Below, piece by piece: positions 20,793 through 29,755 of a stretch of DNA of 64,000 nucleotides. A program made the position numbers and the translations under genes. The notes below the pieces were generated by a model. The model saw only the letters and a list, made by a program, of their open reading frames with translations. It did not search any database and had not been told where the DNA came from. Position 1 is the first letter of the stretch; each line of letters begins with the position of its first letter. The stretch lies in NCBI RefSeq assembly GCF_030064675.1, contig NZ_CP116413.1, positions 467,001-531,000 on the forward strand. The letters are read 5' to 3'. Origin of the DNA: Crossiella sp. CA-258035. GTDB taxonomy: Bacteria > Actinomycetota > Actinomycetes > Mycobacteriales > Pseudonocardiaceae.

Positions 20793-22016
20793 TCATGGTC
20801 TCGCAGGGGTCGATCGAATATTCGCCAGTGTGCGCAGCACCCCGTCGGCGAGCTCGGCGAACGCGCCGGTCACCGGGTTGTGCGCGTGCGGCCGGAACCC
20901 CTCGATGAGCCCGATCCGCGCGCCCTGCGCCGGATCCCACAGCTCGAACCCGGCGCTCGCGCTGACGTGCAGCAGGCCGCCGAAGCCCCACATCGGACCG
21001 GCCGGACCGGCGAACATCCCGGTGCGGGCGGCGGTCCTGGCGTCGTACAGCTCGACCCCGTCGATCATCGCCCAGTCAAGCTGGCCGACCCGCTGGACCG
21101 CCACGGTGTCCTCGTCCACCCAGGCCACCGGCTGGTCCCAGGCATGGTCCCGGTACGAGAGTCGCTGGTCGGGCTCCTCACCGCGCAGCCAGGCCGGGAC
21201 GTCGAGCACCCTCGGCGAGCCCACCGGTCCCCACACCCAGCCGTCGTCGGCCACCCGGGTGCCGGAGGGGTTCCGGTGCAGCGCGCCGCGGAAGTAGTCG
21301 AGCTGGTGGTGTGCCAGCGACTGCCCGGAGCCGAGGTCGATGACCTCGAGGCGGCACCAGTCGGTGGCGGCGACCACCTGGCCCGCGTCCAGGAAAACGA
21401 AGGGGAACGGGGTGGTCTCCGGGTGGTACTCGTTGCGGTCCAAGGGCAGCACGACCTGGCCGGTGCGCAGATCCAGCACGGTCCCGTAGCGGCCGTAGTC
21501 GGTGACGACCGCGGCGAAGTGCCCGTCCCGGCTGGTGTGCAGCGCCGGTCCGCGGACCCGGCCGCGGAACTCCGCCGGTTCCTCGGTTGGCAGCTCGATC
21601 CGGGCCTCGACCGGGCGGTCAGCGGACTCGCCGAGGTGCACCAGGCCCTCGGCGGTCAGCGCCAGCCAGCCGTCCGGCAACGGGGCCAGGCAGCGCGGGT
21701 TCAGCGGTTCGGCCGCGCAGGCCCGGCTGGTCCAAGCCCCGGTCAGCTCGCCGTCCCGCAGCCGGATCTCGGGCTGACCGCGCCAGCCCAGCACGTCGTC
21801 GAACTCCTCGTCGATCAGCTCGAGGCAGCCGGGGCAGATCTCGATCACGTTCGCCAGCGGTTCCTGGCCGTCGGCGCAGGCCGGGCACAGCAAGACGTGG
21901 TCCATGCCGGTCCCGGTCAGCTGCCGGTAGTGCGACCGGGACTTGGCGGCAGGGAGGTGTGCGCAGGAGCGGCGCTCGGCCGGGTGGGCGACGTGGCCGC
22001 AGGGTAAGGAGTCCAT
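20793..22016 (-). CDS. Uncharacterised protein: Cys/His-rich N-terminus plus beta-propeller-like repeats (paralogue A)
   Basis: 407 residues from ATG one base after the def stop. The first 70 residues hold CGHVAH, RSCAH, LCPACADG and EICPGCLEL, two CxxC pairs plus His/Cys that look like a zinc ribbon. The rest parallels paralogue B: LAPLPDGWLAL, ALHTSRDGHFAAVVTDYG, YFRGALHRNPSGTRVADDGW, QPVAWVDEDTVAVQRV, WDPAQGARIGLIEGFRPHAHNPVTG. Function unknown. Coupling to def is tight, but def is a housekeeping gene, so shared transcription need not mean shared function. Confidence 0.78.
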   Translation of the reverse strand: MDSLPCGHVAHPAERRSCAHLPAAKSRSHYRQLTGTGMDHVLLCPACADGQEPLANVIEICPGCLELIDEEFDDVLGWRGQPEIRLRDGELTGAWTSRACAAEPLNPRCLAPLPDGWLALTAEGLVHLGESADRPVEARIELPTEEPAEFRGRVRGPALHTSRDGHFAAVVTDYGRYGTVLDLRTGQVVLPLDRNEYHPETTPFPFVFLDAGQVVAATDWCRLEVIDLGSGQSLAHHQLDYFRGALHRNPSGTRVADDGWVWGPVGSPRVLDVPAWLRGEEPDQRLSYRDHAWDQPVAWVDEDTVAVQRVGQLDWAMIDGVELYDARTAARTGMFAGPAGPMWGFGGLLHVSASAGFELWDPAQGARIGLIEGFRPHAHNPVTGAFAELADGVLRTLANIRSTPARP

Positions 22017-22017
22017 C

Positions 22018-22590
22018 TCAGTGGCCGAAGGGGTCTTCGACCTCGCCCGGCATCCAGCTCAGCCCGTCCACGCCCCAGCCGTTGGCCTTGAGCATCTTCT
22101 TCGCGGCGCGCTTGTGCCTGCCGGTCAGCCGGTCCAGGTACAGGTAGCCGTCCAGGTGGTCGGTCTCGTGCTGGAGGCAGCGGGCGAAGAAGCCCTTGCC
22201 CTCGACCTCGACCGGGTTGCCGTGGCCGTCGAAGCCGGTGACCTTGGCCCAGTCGGCGCGGCCGGTGGGGAACGCCTCGCCGGGGGCGGAGAGGCAGCCC
22301 TCGATGTCGTCCTCTTCATCGGGCATGCCCTCGGGGACCTCGGTGGTGGTCAGCACCGGGTTGACCACCTCGCCCTTGAACCAGTTGCCCTCGTCGTCGT
22401 GGCAGTTGTAGACGAACAGGCGCAGGTCCACCCCGATCTGGTTGGCCGCGAGACCCACACCGTTGGCCGCGGCCATGGTGTCGTACATGTCGGCGATCAG
22501 GGTGCGCAGCTCCTCGTCGAAGGTCTCCACGGGGCGCGTCGGGTTGTGCAGCACGGGGTTACCGGCGATGACGATGGGGTGCACGGCCAT
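22018..22590 (-). CDS. def: Peptide deformylase
   Basis: 190 residues from ATG at 22590. The three metal-site motifs are intact: [19 protein letters not shown] (EGCLS) and [11 protein letters not shown] (HExxH). It removes the formyl group from new polypeptides in the cytoplasm. An acidic insertion ([12 protein letters not shown]) precedes motif 2 and the C-terminal tail [26 protein letters not shown] is of the actinobacterial type. Divergent from the DUF3263 gene, as in mycobacteria. Confidence 0.95.
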   Translation of the reverse strand: MAVHPIVIAGNPVLHNPTRPVETFDEELRTLIADMYDTMAAANGVGLAANQIGVDLRLFVYNCHDDEGNWFKGEVVNPVLTTTEVPEGMPDEEDDIEGCLSAPGEAFPTGRADWAKVTGFDGHGNPVEVEGKGFFARCLQHETDHLDGYLYLDRLTGRHKRAAKKMLKANGWGVDGLSWMPGEVEDPFGH

Positions 22591-22724
22591 GCCCAAGAGC
22601 CTATCGGCGTGTCGGGTGGACGCGCCGGGCTGTGCCCCAGCCTGTGTCAGGGTTACGTGGTGTAATGGGTGAACCGGAAAATGACAGCCGTGGGATTCGC
22701 CGATCGGTGAGTGCGAGGAGCCGG

Positions 22725-23030
22725 ATGGACGCCGCAGAGGTCAGGGCGAGGTCCTGTGACCAGGACACAGGCCCGGCGGCGCTCAGCGAGCGGGAACTCG
22801 AGGTGCTCGCCTTCGAGCGGCAGTGGTGGAAGTACGCGGGCGCCAAGGAACAGGCCATCCGCGAGATCTTCGACATGTCCGCGACCCGCTACTACCAGGT
22901 GCTCAACGCGCTGATCGACAAGCAGGAGGCCCTCGCGGCCGACCCGATGCTCATCAAGCGCCTGCGCCGGTTGCGCGCCAGTCGCCAGCGCACCAGGGCC
23001 GCCCGGCGACTGGGCATCGAGCCGATCTGA
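22725..23030 (+). CDS. DUF3263 protein
   Basis: 101 residues from ATG at 22725 with GCGAGGAG 7 bases upstream; in-frame ATGs at 22665 and earlier lack such a site. The core [30 protein letters not shown] and [34 protein letters not shown] matches DUF3263, a small actinobacterial protein with a sigma-70 region-4-like helix-turn-helix look (Rv0430 in M. tuberculosis by memory). DNA binding is plausible, not shown. The next gene is 46 bases downstream. Confidence 0.88.
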   Translation: MDAAEVRARSCDQDTGPAALSERELEVLAFERQWWKYAGAKEQAIREIFDMSATRYYQVLNALIDKQEALAADPMLIKRLRRLRASRQRTRAARRLGIEPI

Positions 23031-23076
23031 TACTTCTTTCCGCCACTGCTGACATCAGCGTTCTCGGAGGCAATGC

Positions 23077-23736
23077 ATGAGCTCGGTGGAGCCGTCCAGC
23101 GCATCCCGCCCACTGCGGGTCGCTGGGCTGGCGGCCCTAGGCGTCGCGGGAGTCGCACTCGTGCTGGGCGTCGTGACCCTGTTCGCCAACAACGGCACCG
23201 AGGATCCGCAGAACGGCGCCCAACCCGGGCCGACCACCAGCACCTCGGCCGACCCCGGTCAGCCCACCACCAGCAGCAGCAGCGGTGACCCGGCGCCGAC
23301 CAGCACCTCCGCGGAGCCGCCGCCGAGCACCTCCTCCTCGACCAGCCAGTCGCCGACGCCGACCACCAGCGCCGGGCCGCCGCCGGGGACCAGCAACCAG
23401 CCGCCGCCGAACCCGCCGAAGGCGCCGGTGCGGGTGTACAACAACTCCAACGTGAAGAACCTGGCCGACCACGCCGCCGAGGACCTGCGCAACGCGGGCT
23501 ACCCGATAGACGAGGTCGGCAACTACTCCTCGGGGATCATCCCGACCACCACGGTCTACTACCGGCCGGGCACCGACGAGGAGGCCGCGGCGAAGTCCCT
23601 CGCCAGGGCCTTCGGCATCCGCGCGGAACCGCGCTTCGAAGGTCTCAAGGACGCCAAGCCCGGCCTGATCATGATCGTGACCAGGGAGTACAAGCCCGGC
23701 AGCGGCGGCGGCAAGGACGGCGGCAACATCAAGTAG
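23077..23736 (+). CDS. LytR_C-domain membrane protein (VirR/Rv0431-like)
   Basis: 219 residues from ATG. A cytoplasmic N-terminus, one membrane helix (about 12-33, VAGLAALGVAGVALVLGVVTL), a Thr/Ser/Pro linker of about 75 residues, then a LytR C-terminal domain: VRVYNNSNVKNLADHAAEDL, PIDEVGNYSS, TTVYYRPGTDEEAAAKSLA, LIMIVTREYK. The placement after def/DUF3263 mirrors mycobacterial VirR, a cell-envelope protein affecting vesicle release. The domain sits outside the membrane. It lacks an LCP catalytic domain. Convergent with the ATPase gene. Confidence 0.87.
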   Translation: MSSVEPSSASRPLRVAGLAALGVAGVALVLGVVTLFANNGTEDPQNGAQPGPTTSTSADPGQPTTSSSSGDPAPTSTSAEPPPSTSSSTSQSPTPTTSAGPPPGTSNQPPPNPPKAPVRVYNNSNVKNLADHAAEDLRNAGYPIDEVGNYSSGIIPTTTVYYRPGTDEEAAAKSLARAFGIRAEPRFEGLKDAKPGLIMIVTREYKPGSGGGKDGGNIK

Positions 23737-23752
23737 CCGCCGCCCCGGCGGT

Positions 23753-25975
23753 TCAGTCGCCCTGGCGGTGCCGGTCGGCGTAGGCGGCCAGGCTGGCCAG
23801 CTGCGCCGGGTCCAGCGACGGGCGGACCGCCTTGCGCGCGGCGTCCAGGTGCGCCGGGGTGACCTCGGCGGCCTCCAGCGACTCGCGCATCGCGGTCAGC
23901 GCGGCCTCCCTGATGAGCGCGGCGCAGTCGGCCGCGGAGTAGCCGTCCAGCTCGATGGCCAGCGCGGGCAGGTCCACCTCCGCGGTCAGCGGGGTGTGCC
24001 GGGCCGCGGACTTGAGGATCTCCGCCCGTGCTTCGGCGTCCGGCGGCGGCACGTAGACCAGGCGCTCCAGCCGTCCCGGCCGCAGCAGCGCCGGGTCGAC
24101 CAGCTCGGGCCGGTTGGTGGCGCCGATGATCACCACGTCGTTCAGCGGCTCCACCCCGTCCAGCTCGGTGAGCAGGGCCGCCACCACCCGGTCGCCGACG
24201 CCGGAGTCCGAGGACTGGCCGCGGCGCGGCGCGAGCGCGTCCACCTCGTCCAGGAACAGCAGGGTGGGCGCGGCGTCGGCGGCGCGGCGGAACAGCTCGC
24301 GCACCGCCCGCTCGGACTCGCCGACCCACTTGTCCATCAGCTCGGCGCCCTTGACCGACATCACGTTCACCCGCCCCGACCCGGCCAGCGCGCGCACCAG
24401 GAAGGTCTTGCCGCAACCGGGCGGCCCGTACAGCAGCACCCCGCGCGGGGGCTGCACACCGAGGCGGGCGAAGGAGTCCGGGTACTGCAACGGCCACAGC
24501 ACCGACTCGGTGAGGGCCTGCTTGACCTCGGTCATGTCGCCGACGTCGTCCAGCGTCAGCCCGCCGGTGGCCAGCGCGTCCGAGGCGGACATGGAGATCG
24601 GCCGCACGGTCTGCGCCGCGCCGAGCAGGTCCTCCTGGCCGATCCGCGGTTCGGCCGCCTCCCGCTGGCGCAGCGCGGCCCGCACCGCGGCGTCCCGGCG
24701 CAGCGCGACCAGGTCGGCGACCACGAAGCCCGGGGTGCGCTCGGCGACCACGGACAGGTCCACGCCGTCCTCCAGCGGGGCCTCGCGCAGCAGCACCCGC
24801 AACAGCTCGGTGCGGGTGCGGGCATCCGGCGGCGGCACGGTCAGCTCGCGGTCCACCAGGTCGGGATCGCGCAGCTTCGGGTGGGTGCCCTCGGGTGAGG
24901 CCGTGGTGGCCACGATGGCCAGCCCGGTGGTGTCCACCGCGGCGCGCAGCGCGTCCAGCACCACGGTGGCCAGCGGCGGCGGGTCGTTGGCCGGCAGCAG
25001 GGCCTCGATGTCGGCGATGAGCAGCACGCACGGGGTGTTGCGGCGGGCCTTGGCCACCGCGGCGCCGATCGCGTCGTGCGCGCGCTGGCTGGCCGCGGCC
25101 GGTTCGAGCGCGGCGGCGCTGGGCGCGACCAGCTCGATCACCTCGGCATCCACCGCGGCGGCCACCGAGCGCACCAAGGTCGACTTGCCGACCCCCTCGG
25201 GCCCGCTGACCAGCACGCCGAGCCGGGCCGACGCGCCGAGCCTGGCCAGCAGCTCGGGGCGGCGGAAGGACAGTTCCAGCCATTCGGTCAGCCGCCGGGC
25301 CGCGTCCTGCGCGCCCACCAGGTCGGCCACCGGCAGCGGTGGCGCGGCGGGCGCGGGCGGCGCGATGGCCGCCGGGGCCGGGATCGCGGGCCGGGCGGCG
25401 GGCGGGGGCTCGCCGGTGCGCGCGCCGTCCCGCCAGCTGACCACGGTGGAGGGCTGCACCGCGACCACGCCCTCGGGCTCGGTGGCGGTGATGGTGAGCA
25501 GCTCGTTGGTCCAGGTCAGCCCGATCGCGCGGGACAGCTTCTGGCGCGCCGCGCTGACGTCCGAACCGGGCGGCGGGGCCAGGTCCTGGGGCAGCAGGGA
25601 CACCGCGTCGCCGGTGGTGATGACCTTGCCGATCAGCGCCAGCCGCACCGTCTCCGGCGAGACCCCGGTGCTGGCCAGCCGGGACCCGGACACGGTGACC
25701 GCGCGCGCGGCGGCCACCGACACCGGCGCGACCACCACCTCCGAGCCCTCGGTCAGGCCCAGGTTGGACATGGTGATGTCGTCGGTGAGCACCACCCCGG
25801 TCGGCACGTTCCCGTCGGCGGCCGCGGCCAGCGCCGCGGTCACCCTGGTGCCGGTCAGCCGGACCGCGTCCCAGGCCCGCAGGCCCAGCGCGTCCAGCAC
25901 CTCGGGGTGCAGCCGCACCACGCCGCGGCGGGTGTCCAGGGCGGAAGGGGAGTGCCGGACCGTCAGCGTGATCAC
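23753..25975 (-). CDS. CDC48/p97-like AAA ATPase with two AAA modules
   Basis: 740 residues from GTG. Residues 1-180 form an N-domain of the Cdc48/VAT type (LHPEVLDALGLRAWDAVRLTG, LTDDITMSNLGL). AAA module 1 (about 220-450) has Walker A GPEGVGKST but a changed Walker B, LLIADIEALLP, without the usual DE pair. Module 2 (about 465-720) is canonical: GPPGCGKTF, LLFLDEVDALAPRRG, IGATNRPELVDPALLRPGRL. It likely unfolds or remodels proteins in the cytoplasm; module 2 should supply most hydrolysis. Rv0435c occupies the same position beside pssA and psd. Confidence 0.92.
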   Translation of the reverse strand: MITLTVRHSPSALDTRRGVVRLHPEVLDALGLRAWDAVRLTGTRVTAALAAAADGNVPTGVVLTDDITMSNLGLTEGSEVVVAPVSVAAARAVTVSGSRLASTGVSPETVRLALIGKVITTGDAVSLLPQDLAPPPGSDVSAARQKLSRAIGLTWTNELLTITATEPEGVVAVQPSTVVSWRDGARTGEPPPAARPAIPAPAAIAPPAPAAPPLPVADLVGAQDAARRLTEWLELSFRRPELLARLGASARLGVLVSGPEGVGKSTLVRSVAAAVDAEVIELVAPSAAALEPAAASQRAHDAIGAAVAKARRNTPCVLLIADIEALLPANDPPPLATVVLDALRAAVDTTGLAIVATTASPEGTHPKLRDPDLVDRELTVPPPDARTRTELLRVLLREAPLEDGVDLSVVAERTPGFVVADLVALRRDAAVRAALRQREAAEPRIGQEDLLGAAQTVRPISMSASDALATGGLTLDDVGDMTEVKQALTESVLWPLQYPDSFARLGVQPPRGVLLYGPPGCGKTFLVRALAGSGRVNVMSVKGAELMDKWVGESERAVRELFRRAADAAPTLLFLDEVDALAPRRGQSSDSGVGDRVVAALLTELDGVEPLNDVVIIGATNRPELVDPALLRPGRLERLVYVPPPDAEARAEILKSAARHTPLTAEVDLPALAIELDGYSAADCAALIREAALTAMRESLEAAEVTPAHLDAARKAVRPSLDPAQLASLAAYADRHRQGD

Positions 25976-25985
25976 GCTGACGACA

Positions 25986-26960
25986 CTAGTCGGGCCTGGA
26001 GTCCCGCCGCCGCCGTTCGTTGCGACGCAGGCCCAGCTGCCGCCAGTGACCGCGCTGGCCGTCCGGCCGGTCCGGGGTCACCAGCAGGTCGCCGTCCGCG
26101 CCCCGCCGTCCGCGCCGGACCGCCTTGACCGCGGCCCCGGCCACCCGGCGGCGCAGCGGCGGCCGCAGGCCCAGCCGACGGGTGCTGCGCCGGATCGCCC
26201 GCCGCTCCTTGGCCGGCACGTCCCAGGCCTCGGGGTGCTTGGCCAGCCAGCGGTAGCGGTAGATCGCATACGGCACGTGCGCCAGGTAGACCACCGCGGC
26301 CACGGCGAGCAGCAGGAACGGGTAGTTGATCACGATCGCGGCGGCGATGCAGACCAGCGCCAGCAGCGGCGCGATGGCCTTCGGCGAGACCTTGACCGTC
26401 TTCAGCGACAGCGTGGGCACCCGGCTGATCAGCAGGCCCGCGATGAACACCATCCAGACGTAGAGCGCCACCGGGTGGGTCCACCAGCCGCGGCTGGTCT
26501 CCAGGGTCACCACCAGCGGCAGCAGCGCCACCAGCGCGCCTGCCGGGGCCGGCACGCCGACGAAGAACTCCTTGGTGAACGGCGGCTGCTCGGTGTCGTC
26601 CAGCAGCGTGTTGAACCTGGCCAGCCGCAACACCATGCACACCACGTAGACCAGGGCCGCGGTCCAGCCGGTCGGGTTGCCGTCGAAGCCCCAGACGAAG
26701 AGCACCAGCGCGGGCGCGACGCCGAAGGAGATGGCGTCGGCCAGCGAGTCCAGCTCGGCGCCCATCTTGGAGGTGGCGTCCAGCATCCGGGCCAGCCGAC
26801 CGTCCAGGCTGTCCAGGATCGCGGCCGCGCCGATGGCGATCACCGCGAACTGGAACTGCTTCTGCAGAGCGAACTGCACCGCGGACAGCCCGGCGCACAG
26901 CGCCAGCACGGTGATCGCGTTGGGCAGCAGCCGCACCCCGGGTGCGGTCCGCGCGGGCAC
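25986..26960 (-). CDS. pssA: CDP-diacylglycerol--serine O-phosphatidyltransferase
   Basis: 324 residues from GTG one base after the psd stop. The CDP-alcohol phosphatidyltransferase signature is complete: DSLDGRLARMLDATSKMGAE then LDSLAD (D-x2-D-G-x2-A-R-x8-G-x3-D-x3-D). Several membrane helices follow. A basic tail of about 70 residues (RRSTRRLGLRPPLRRRVAG and on) extends beyond the enzyme core. It makes phosphatidylserine, which the next enzyme, Psd, decarboxylates. Confidence 0.93.
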   Translation of the reverse strand: MPARTAPGVRLLPNAITVLALCAGLSAVQFALQKQFQFAVIAIGAAAILDSLDGRLARMLDATSKMGAELDSLADAISFGVAPALVLFVWGFDGNPTGWTAALVYVVCMVLRLARFNTLLDDTEQPPFTKEFFVGVPAPAGALVALLPLVVTLETSRGWWTHPVALYVWMVFIAGLLISRVPTLSLKTVKVSPKAIAPLLALVCIAAAIVINYPFLLLAVAAVVYLAHVPYAIYRYRWLAKHPEAWDVPAKERRAIRRSTRRLGLRPPLRRRVAGAAVKAVRRGRRGADGDLLVTPDRPDGQRGHWRQLGLRRNERRRRDSRPD

Positions 26961-26961
26961 C

Positions 26962-27675
26962 TCAGGCCCCAGCGGGAAGCTCGGCCAGCACCGTCTCCCC
27001 GCCGATGGTGCGCTGGCCCTGCTGGACCAGCACCGTGCTGCCCTTGGGCAGGTAGATGTCCACCCGGGAGCCGAACCGGATCAGGCCGTAGGTCTGGCCG
27101 ACCTCGATCCGCTGACCCGCGGTGACCTGGCACAGGATCCGGCGGGCCACCAGCCCGGCGATCTGCACCACGACCACCTCGGCCCCGGAGTCGGTGCGGA
27201 TCAGCAGCGAGTTGCGCTCGTTGTCCTCGCTGGCCTTGTCCAGGTCGGCGGAGAGGAACTTGCCGGGCCGGTAGGCCACCTGCGTGATCTCGCCGGAGAC
27301 CGGCGCGCGCTGCACGTGCACGTCGAAGATGGACAGGAACACGCTGACCCGCTGCACCGGCTCGCTGCCCCACTCCAGCTCGGCGGGCGGCACCGCGGTG
27401 TCGACCAGGTAGACGGTGCCGTCCGCGGCCGCGGTGACCACGTCGGTCCTGGCCGGCGCGACCCGCTTGGGCTCGCGGAAGAACCAGGCCACCCAGGCCG
27501 TGACGATCATGCCGAGCACCCCGGCCTTGCGCGAGAACCGGCGCAGGACCAGCGAGGCGAGGAACGCGCCGGCCACGAACGGACGGCCGCCTGGGTGCAT
27601 CGGCGGGACCGTGCTCTTGGCCAGATCAAGGAAGTGGGCGATCGTGCCGGAGCGGGGTCGCGAATCGTCAGTCAT
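26962..27675 (-). CDS. psd: Phosphatidylserine decarboxylase
   Basis: 237 residues from ATG at 27675. Short, archaeal/actinobacterial-type Psd with two N-terminal membrane segments. The self-cleavage site that makes the pyruvoyl group is in LIRFGSRVDIYLP (Gly-Ser). FLSIFDVHVQRAPVSG, VAYRPGKFLSA and NERNSLLI match the family core. Forms a two-gene phosphatidylethanolamine pathway with pssA. Confidence 0.93.
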   Translation of the reverse strand: MTDDSRPRSGTIAHFLDLAKSTVPPMHPGGRPFVAGAFLASLVLRRFSRKAGVLGMIVTAWVAWFFREPKRVAPARTDVVTAAADGTVYLVDTAVPPAELEWGSEPVQRVSVFLSIFDVHVQRAPVSGEITQVAYRPGKFLSADLDKASEDNERNSLLIRTDSGAEVVVVQIAGLVARRILCQVTAGQRIEVGQTYGLIRFGSRVDIYLPKGSTVLVQQGQRTIGGETVLAELPAGA

Positions 27676-27741
27676 GGGGTCGGCTCGTCCTGGTGTCGGG
27701 TGGGCAGAGACGCCAAACGGTAGCCGAACCGGACAGTAGGC

Positions 27742-29742
27742 CTACCCGGTGGCCGCTCCGGCAGCCTGCGCGCGGTGCGCCAGCAGAGCGCCAATGCCCT
27801 CGTAGGGCTCGCCGTGGTCAGTGGTCTCCGTGGTGCTGCGCACACTCAGCTCACCACTGGTCAGCCGCAGGTCCGCCGTCCAGCCCCAGGGCCGCGGCCC
27901 GAGCTTGCCGCTGACCACCTCCTCGATGCCGATCCACCGGCTGTCCGCCCGGTCCCGCAGCGCGCCGAAGCCCGCTTCCAGCAGCGCCTCGACCCGTTCC
28001 GCCTCGCGCTTGGCGGTGCGGCCCAGCGCGTTGGACACGCCCCGGTTCAGCGCCTTCGCCCGCTGGACGGGCACCAGCAGCAGGCCGTTGTCGCAGACGA
28101 ACAGGTCGTGGCGGCCCTCGCCGGACTTGACCGAGGTGAAGATGCCGAGCACCTCGGTGCTGAGCGCGAACTCGACCTGCTCGACCCCCTCGGCCAGCGG
28201 CACGCCCAGGCCGGTCAGCCAGTCGCGCAGCCCGTCGTGGTCGTGTTCGGCCAGCGCGGTGGCGATCCGCTGGTGCACCTCGAGCTCCTCGCCCTCGCCG
28301 TCGCGGACCACCCACGGGCCGCTCCAGTTCAGCTCGAAGCTGGCCTTGCCGTGCCGGACCAGCAGCGCCAGCACGGTGTCGCCGAGCAGCTGAACCAGCG
28401 TCCGCCGGAGGGCCTCGGCGCGCTCGCTGGGCGGGGTGGCCTGGTTGACCAGCGGGGCGACCAGCTGCGCGCCCTGCCCCCGGCGCACCACGCCCAGCAG
28501 CTCGGCCAGCGTGCCGGTGGTGGCGAAACCGCCGTCCACCGCGGTCTTGGCCAGCACGCCCGCGTTGCCGGTGACGTGCGCGGCCCCGGCCAGCTCGACG
28601 ATCTCCGGCCAGCTCGCCCTCGGCCCGAGGTCGTCGGCCAGCAGCTCCTGCTCCAGCCTCGGCACCGCGGCCGCCTCGCCGAGCAGCGCCCAGGCCGGGC
28701 GGGCGTCGGTCATCGGCGGCACGTCCGGCAGCTGCGCCAGCGCGGCCACCCTGACCCGGACCGGCGGGTGGCTGTCGAAGACCGAGCTGGGCTCGGCGTC
28801 GAAGAACTCCTCCTCCAGCGCGGCCAGCCGTTCCTGGTTGTCCGCCTCGGCCAGGAAGGCGCGGAAACCGGCGAGCAGCTCGGGCGTGCGCCCGGCCTCC
28901 GGCGCCATGCCCACGTAGTCCTCGCTGTACTTCTCCCAGGCCGCGGCCAGCGCCGAGATCTTGCGCAGCGCGCTCGCGGTGGCCGCCTTGCCCGCCGCGG
29001 TCACCGAGGCCGCGTCCGCCTGGAGCTCCTGCGCCCGGTTGGAGGCCCCGGCCACCAGCGCGTAGAGCCGGGCGTAGCGGGCCAGCAGCCAGCCCACCAG
29101 GCTGCCGCGCAGCTCCTCAAGGGTCTTCTCCAGCGCCTCGGTGGCCCGGTAGGTCAGCGCGGACAACCGGGTGTGCCCGTGGCTGTAGTGGCCCAGCTCG
29201 TGCGCGAGCACCGCGCGCAGCTCGGCCACGGTGAGCCCGGCCAGCAGCGGCAGGCCGATCATCAGATAGCGCTTGCCCGTGCGCAGGCCGAGCAGGCTGG
29301 TGTCCTCCCAGACCGCGGCGTTGACCTCGGGCACCAGCCGGATGTCGTCCGGGCCCCGGGTGTCCGCGGCCACCGCCAGCTCGTCCACGGTGCGCCACAG
29401 CTCCGGGTACTCCGCGCGGACCAGCCGCGCGCCGTAGGGCTCGTTGCGCACCTTGAGCACCTTGCGCAGCGCCGCGCCGACCGCGACGGCCACGCCGATG
29501 GCGGCCAGACCGGCCTGGATGCTCGCCGGGCCGTGGCTTTCGGTGAACAGCCAGACCGCGAACAGCGCCAGCCCGGCGGTCAGCGCGAGCACGAGCACGA
29601 AGAAGCCGAGCAGCACCACAAGTGCCGCGACGGCGCGCAGCGGAGCACGCACCAGAGACCTCCGGGAGCGGGCAGAGTCGACAGGGAGTTCGCCAGCCCC
29701 CGACGTACTGGCTGGCGGCAGTGTGCCGTCCCGTCCCCGCAC
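27742..29742 (-). CDS. M48-family zinc metalloprotease with long C-terminal domain (copy 2)
   Basis: 666 residues from GTG, 13 bases after the stop of its paralogue. Two membrane helices near residues 35-95 precede the protease core: VLAHELGHYSHGHTRLSAL carries HExxH, and ASNRAQELQADAASV the downstream Glu ligand region. MIGLPLLAGLTVAELRAVLAHE is shared almost word for word with copy 1. About 330 residues after the core (DSHPPVRVRVAALAQLP onward) are shared only with the neighbour. It is probably membrane-tied, HtpX-like in role, but substrates are unknown. Confidence 0.88.
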   Translation of the reverse strand: MRGRDGTLPPASTSGAGELPVDSARSRRSLVRAPLRAVAALVVLLGFFVLVLALTAGLALFAVWLFTESHGPASIQAGLAAIGVAVAVGAALRKVLKVRNEPYGARLVRAEYPELWRTVDELAVAADTRGPDDIRLVPEVNAAVWEDTSLLGLRTGKRYLMIGLPLLAGLTVAELRAVLAHELGHYSHGHTRLSALTYRATEALEKTLEELRGSLVGWLLARYARLYALVAGASNRAQELQADAASVTAAGKAATASALRKISALAAAWEKYSEDYVGMAPEAGRTPELLAGFRAFLAEADNQERLAALEEEFFDAEPSSVFDSHPPVRVRVAALAQLPDVPPMTDARPAWALLGEAAAVPRLEQELLADDLGPRASWPEIVELAGAAHVTGNAGVLAKTAVDGGFATTGTLAELLGVVRRGQGAQLVAPLVNQATPPSERAEALRRTLVQLLGDTVLALLVRHGKASFELNWSGPWVVRDGEGEELEVHQRIATALAEHDHDGLRDWLTGLGVPLAEGVEQVEFALSTEVLGIFTSVKSGEGRHDLFVCDNGLLLVPVQRAKALNRGVSNALGRTAKREAERVEALLEAGFGALRDRADSRWIGIEEVVSGKLGPRPWGWTADLRLTSGELSVRSTTETTDHGEPYEGIGALLAHRAQAAGAATG

Positions 29743-29755
29743 CGGGCAAGTCCCC

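Noticed and set aside
24114..27125. 1003-residue open frame on the plus strand
   Set aside because: Antisense of the CDC48-like ATPase and pssA, whose motifs are intact on the minus strand.
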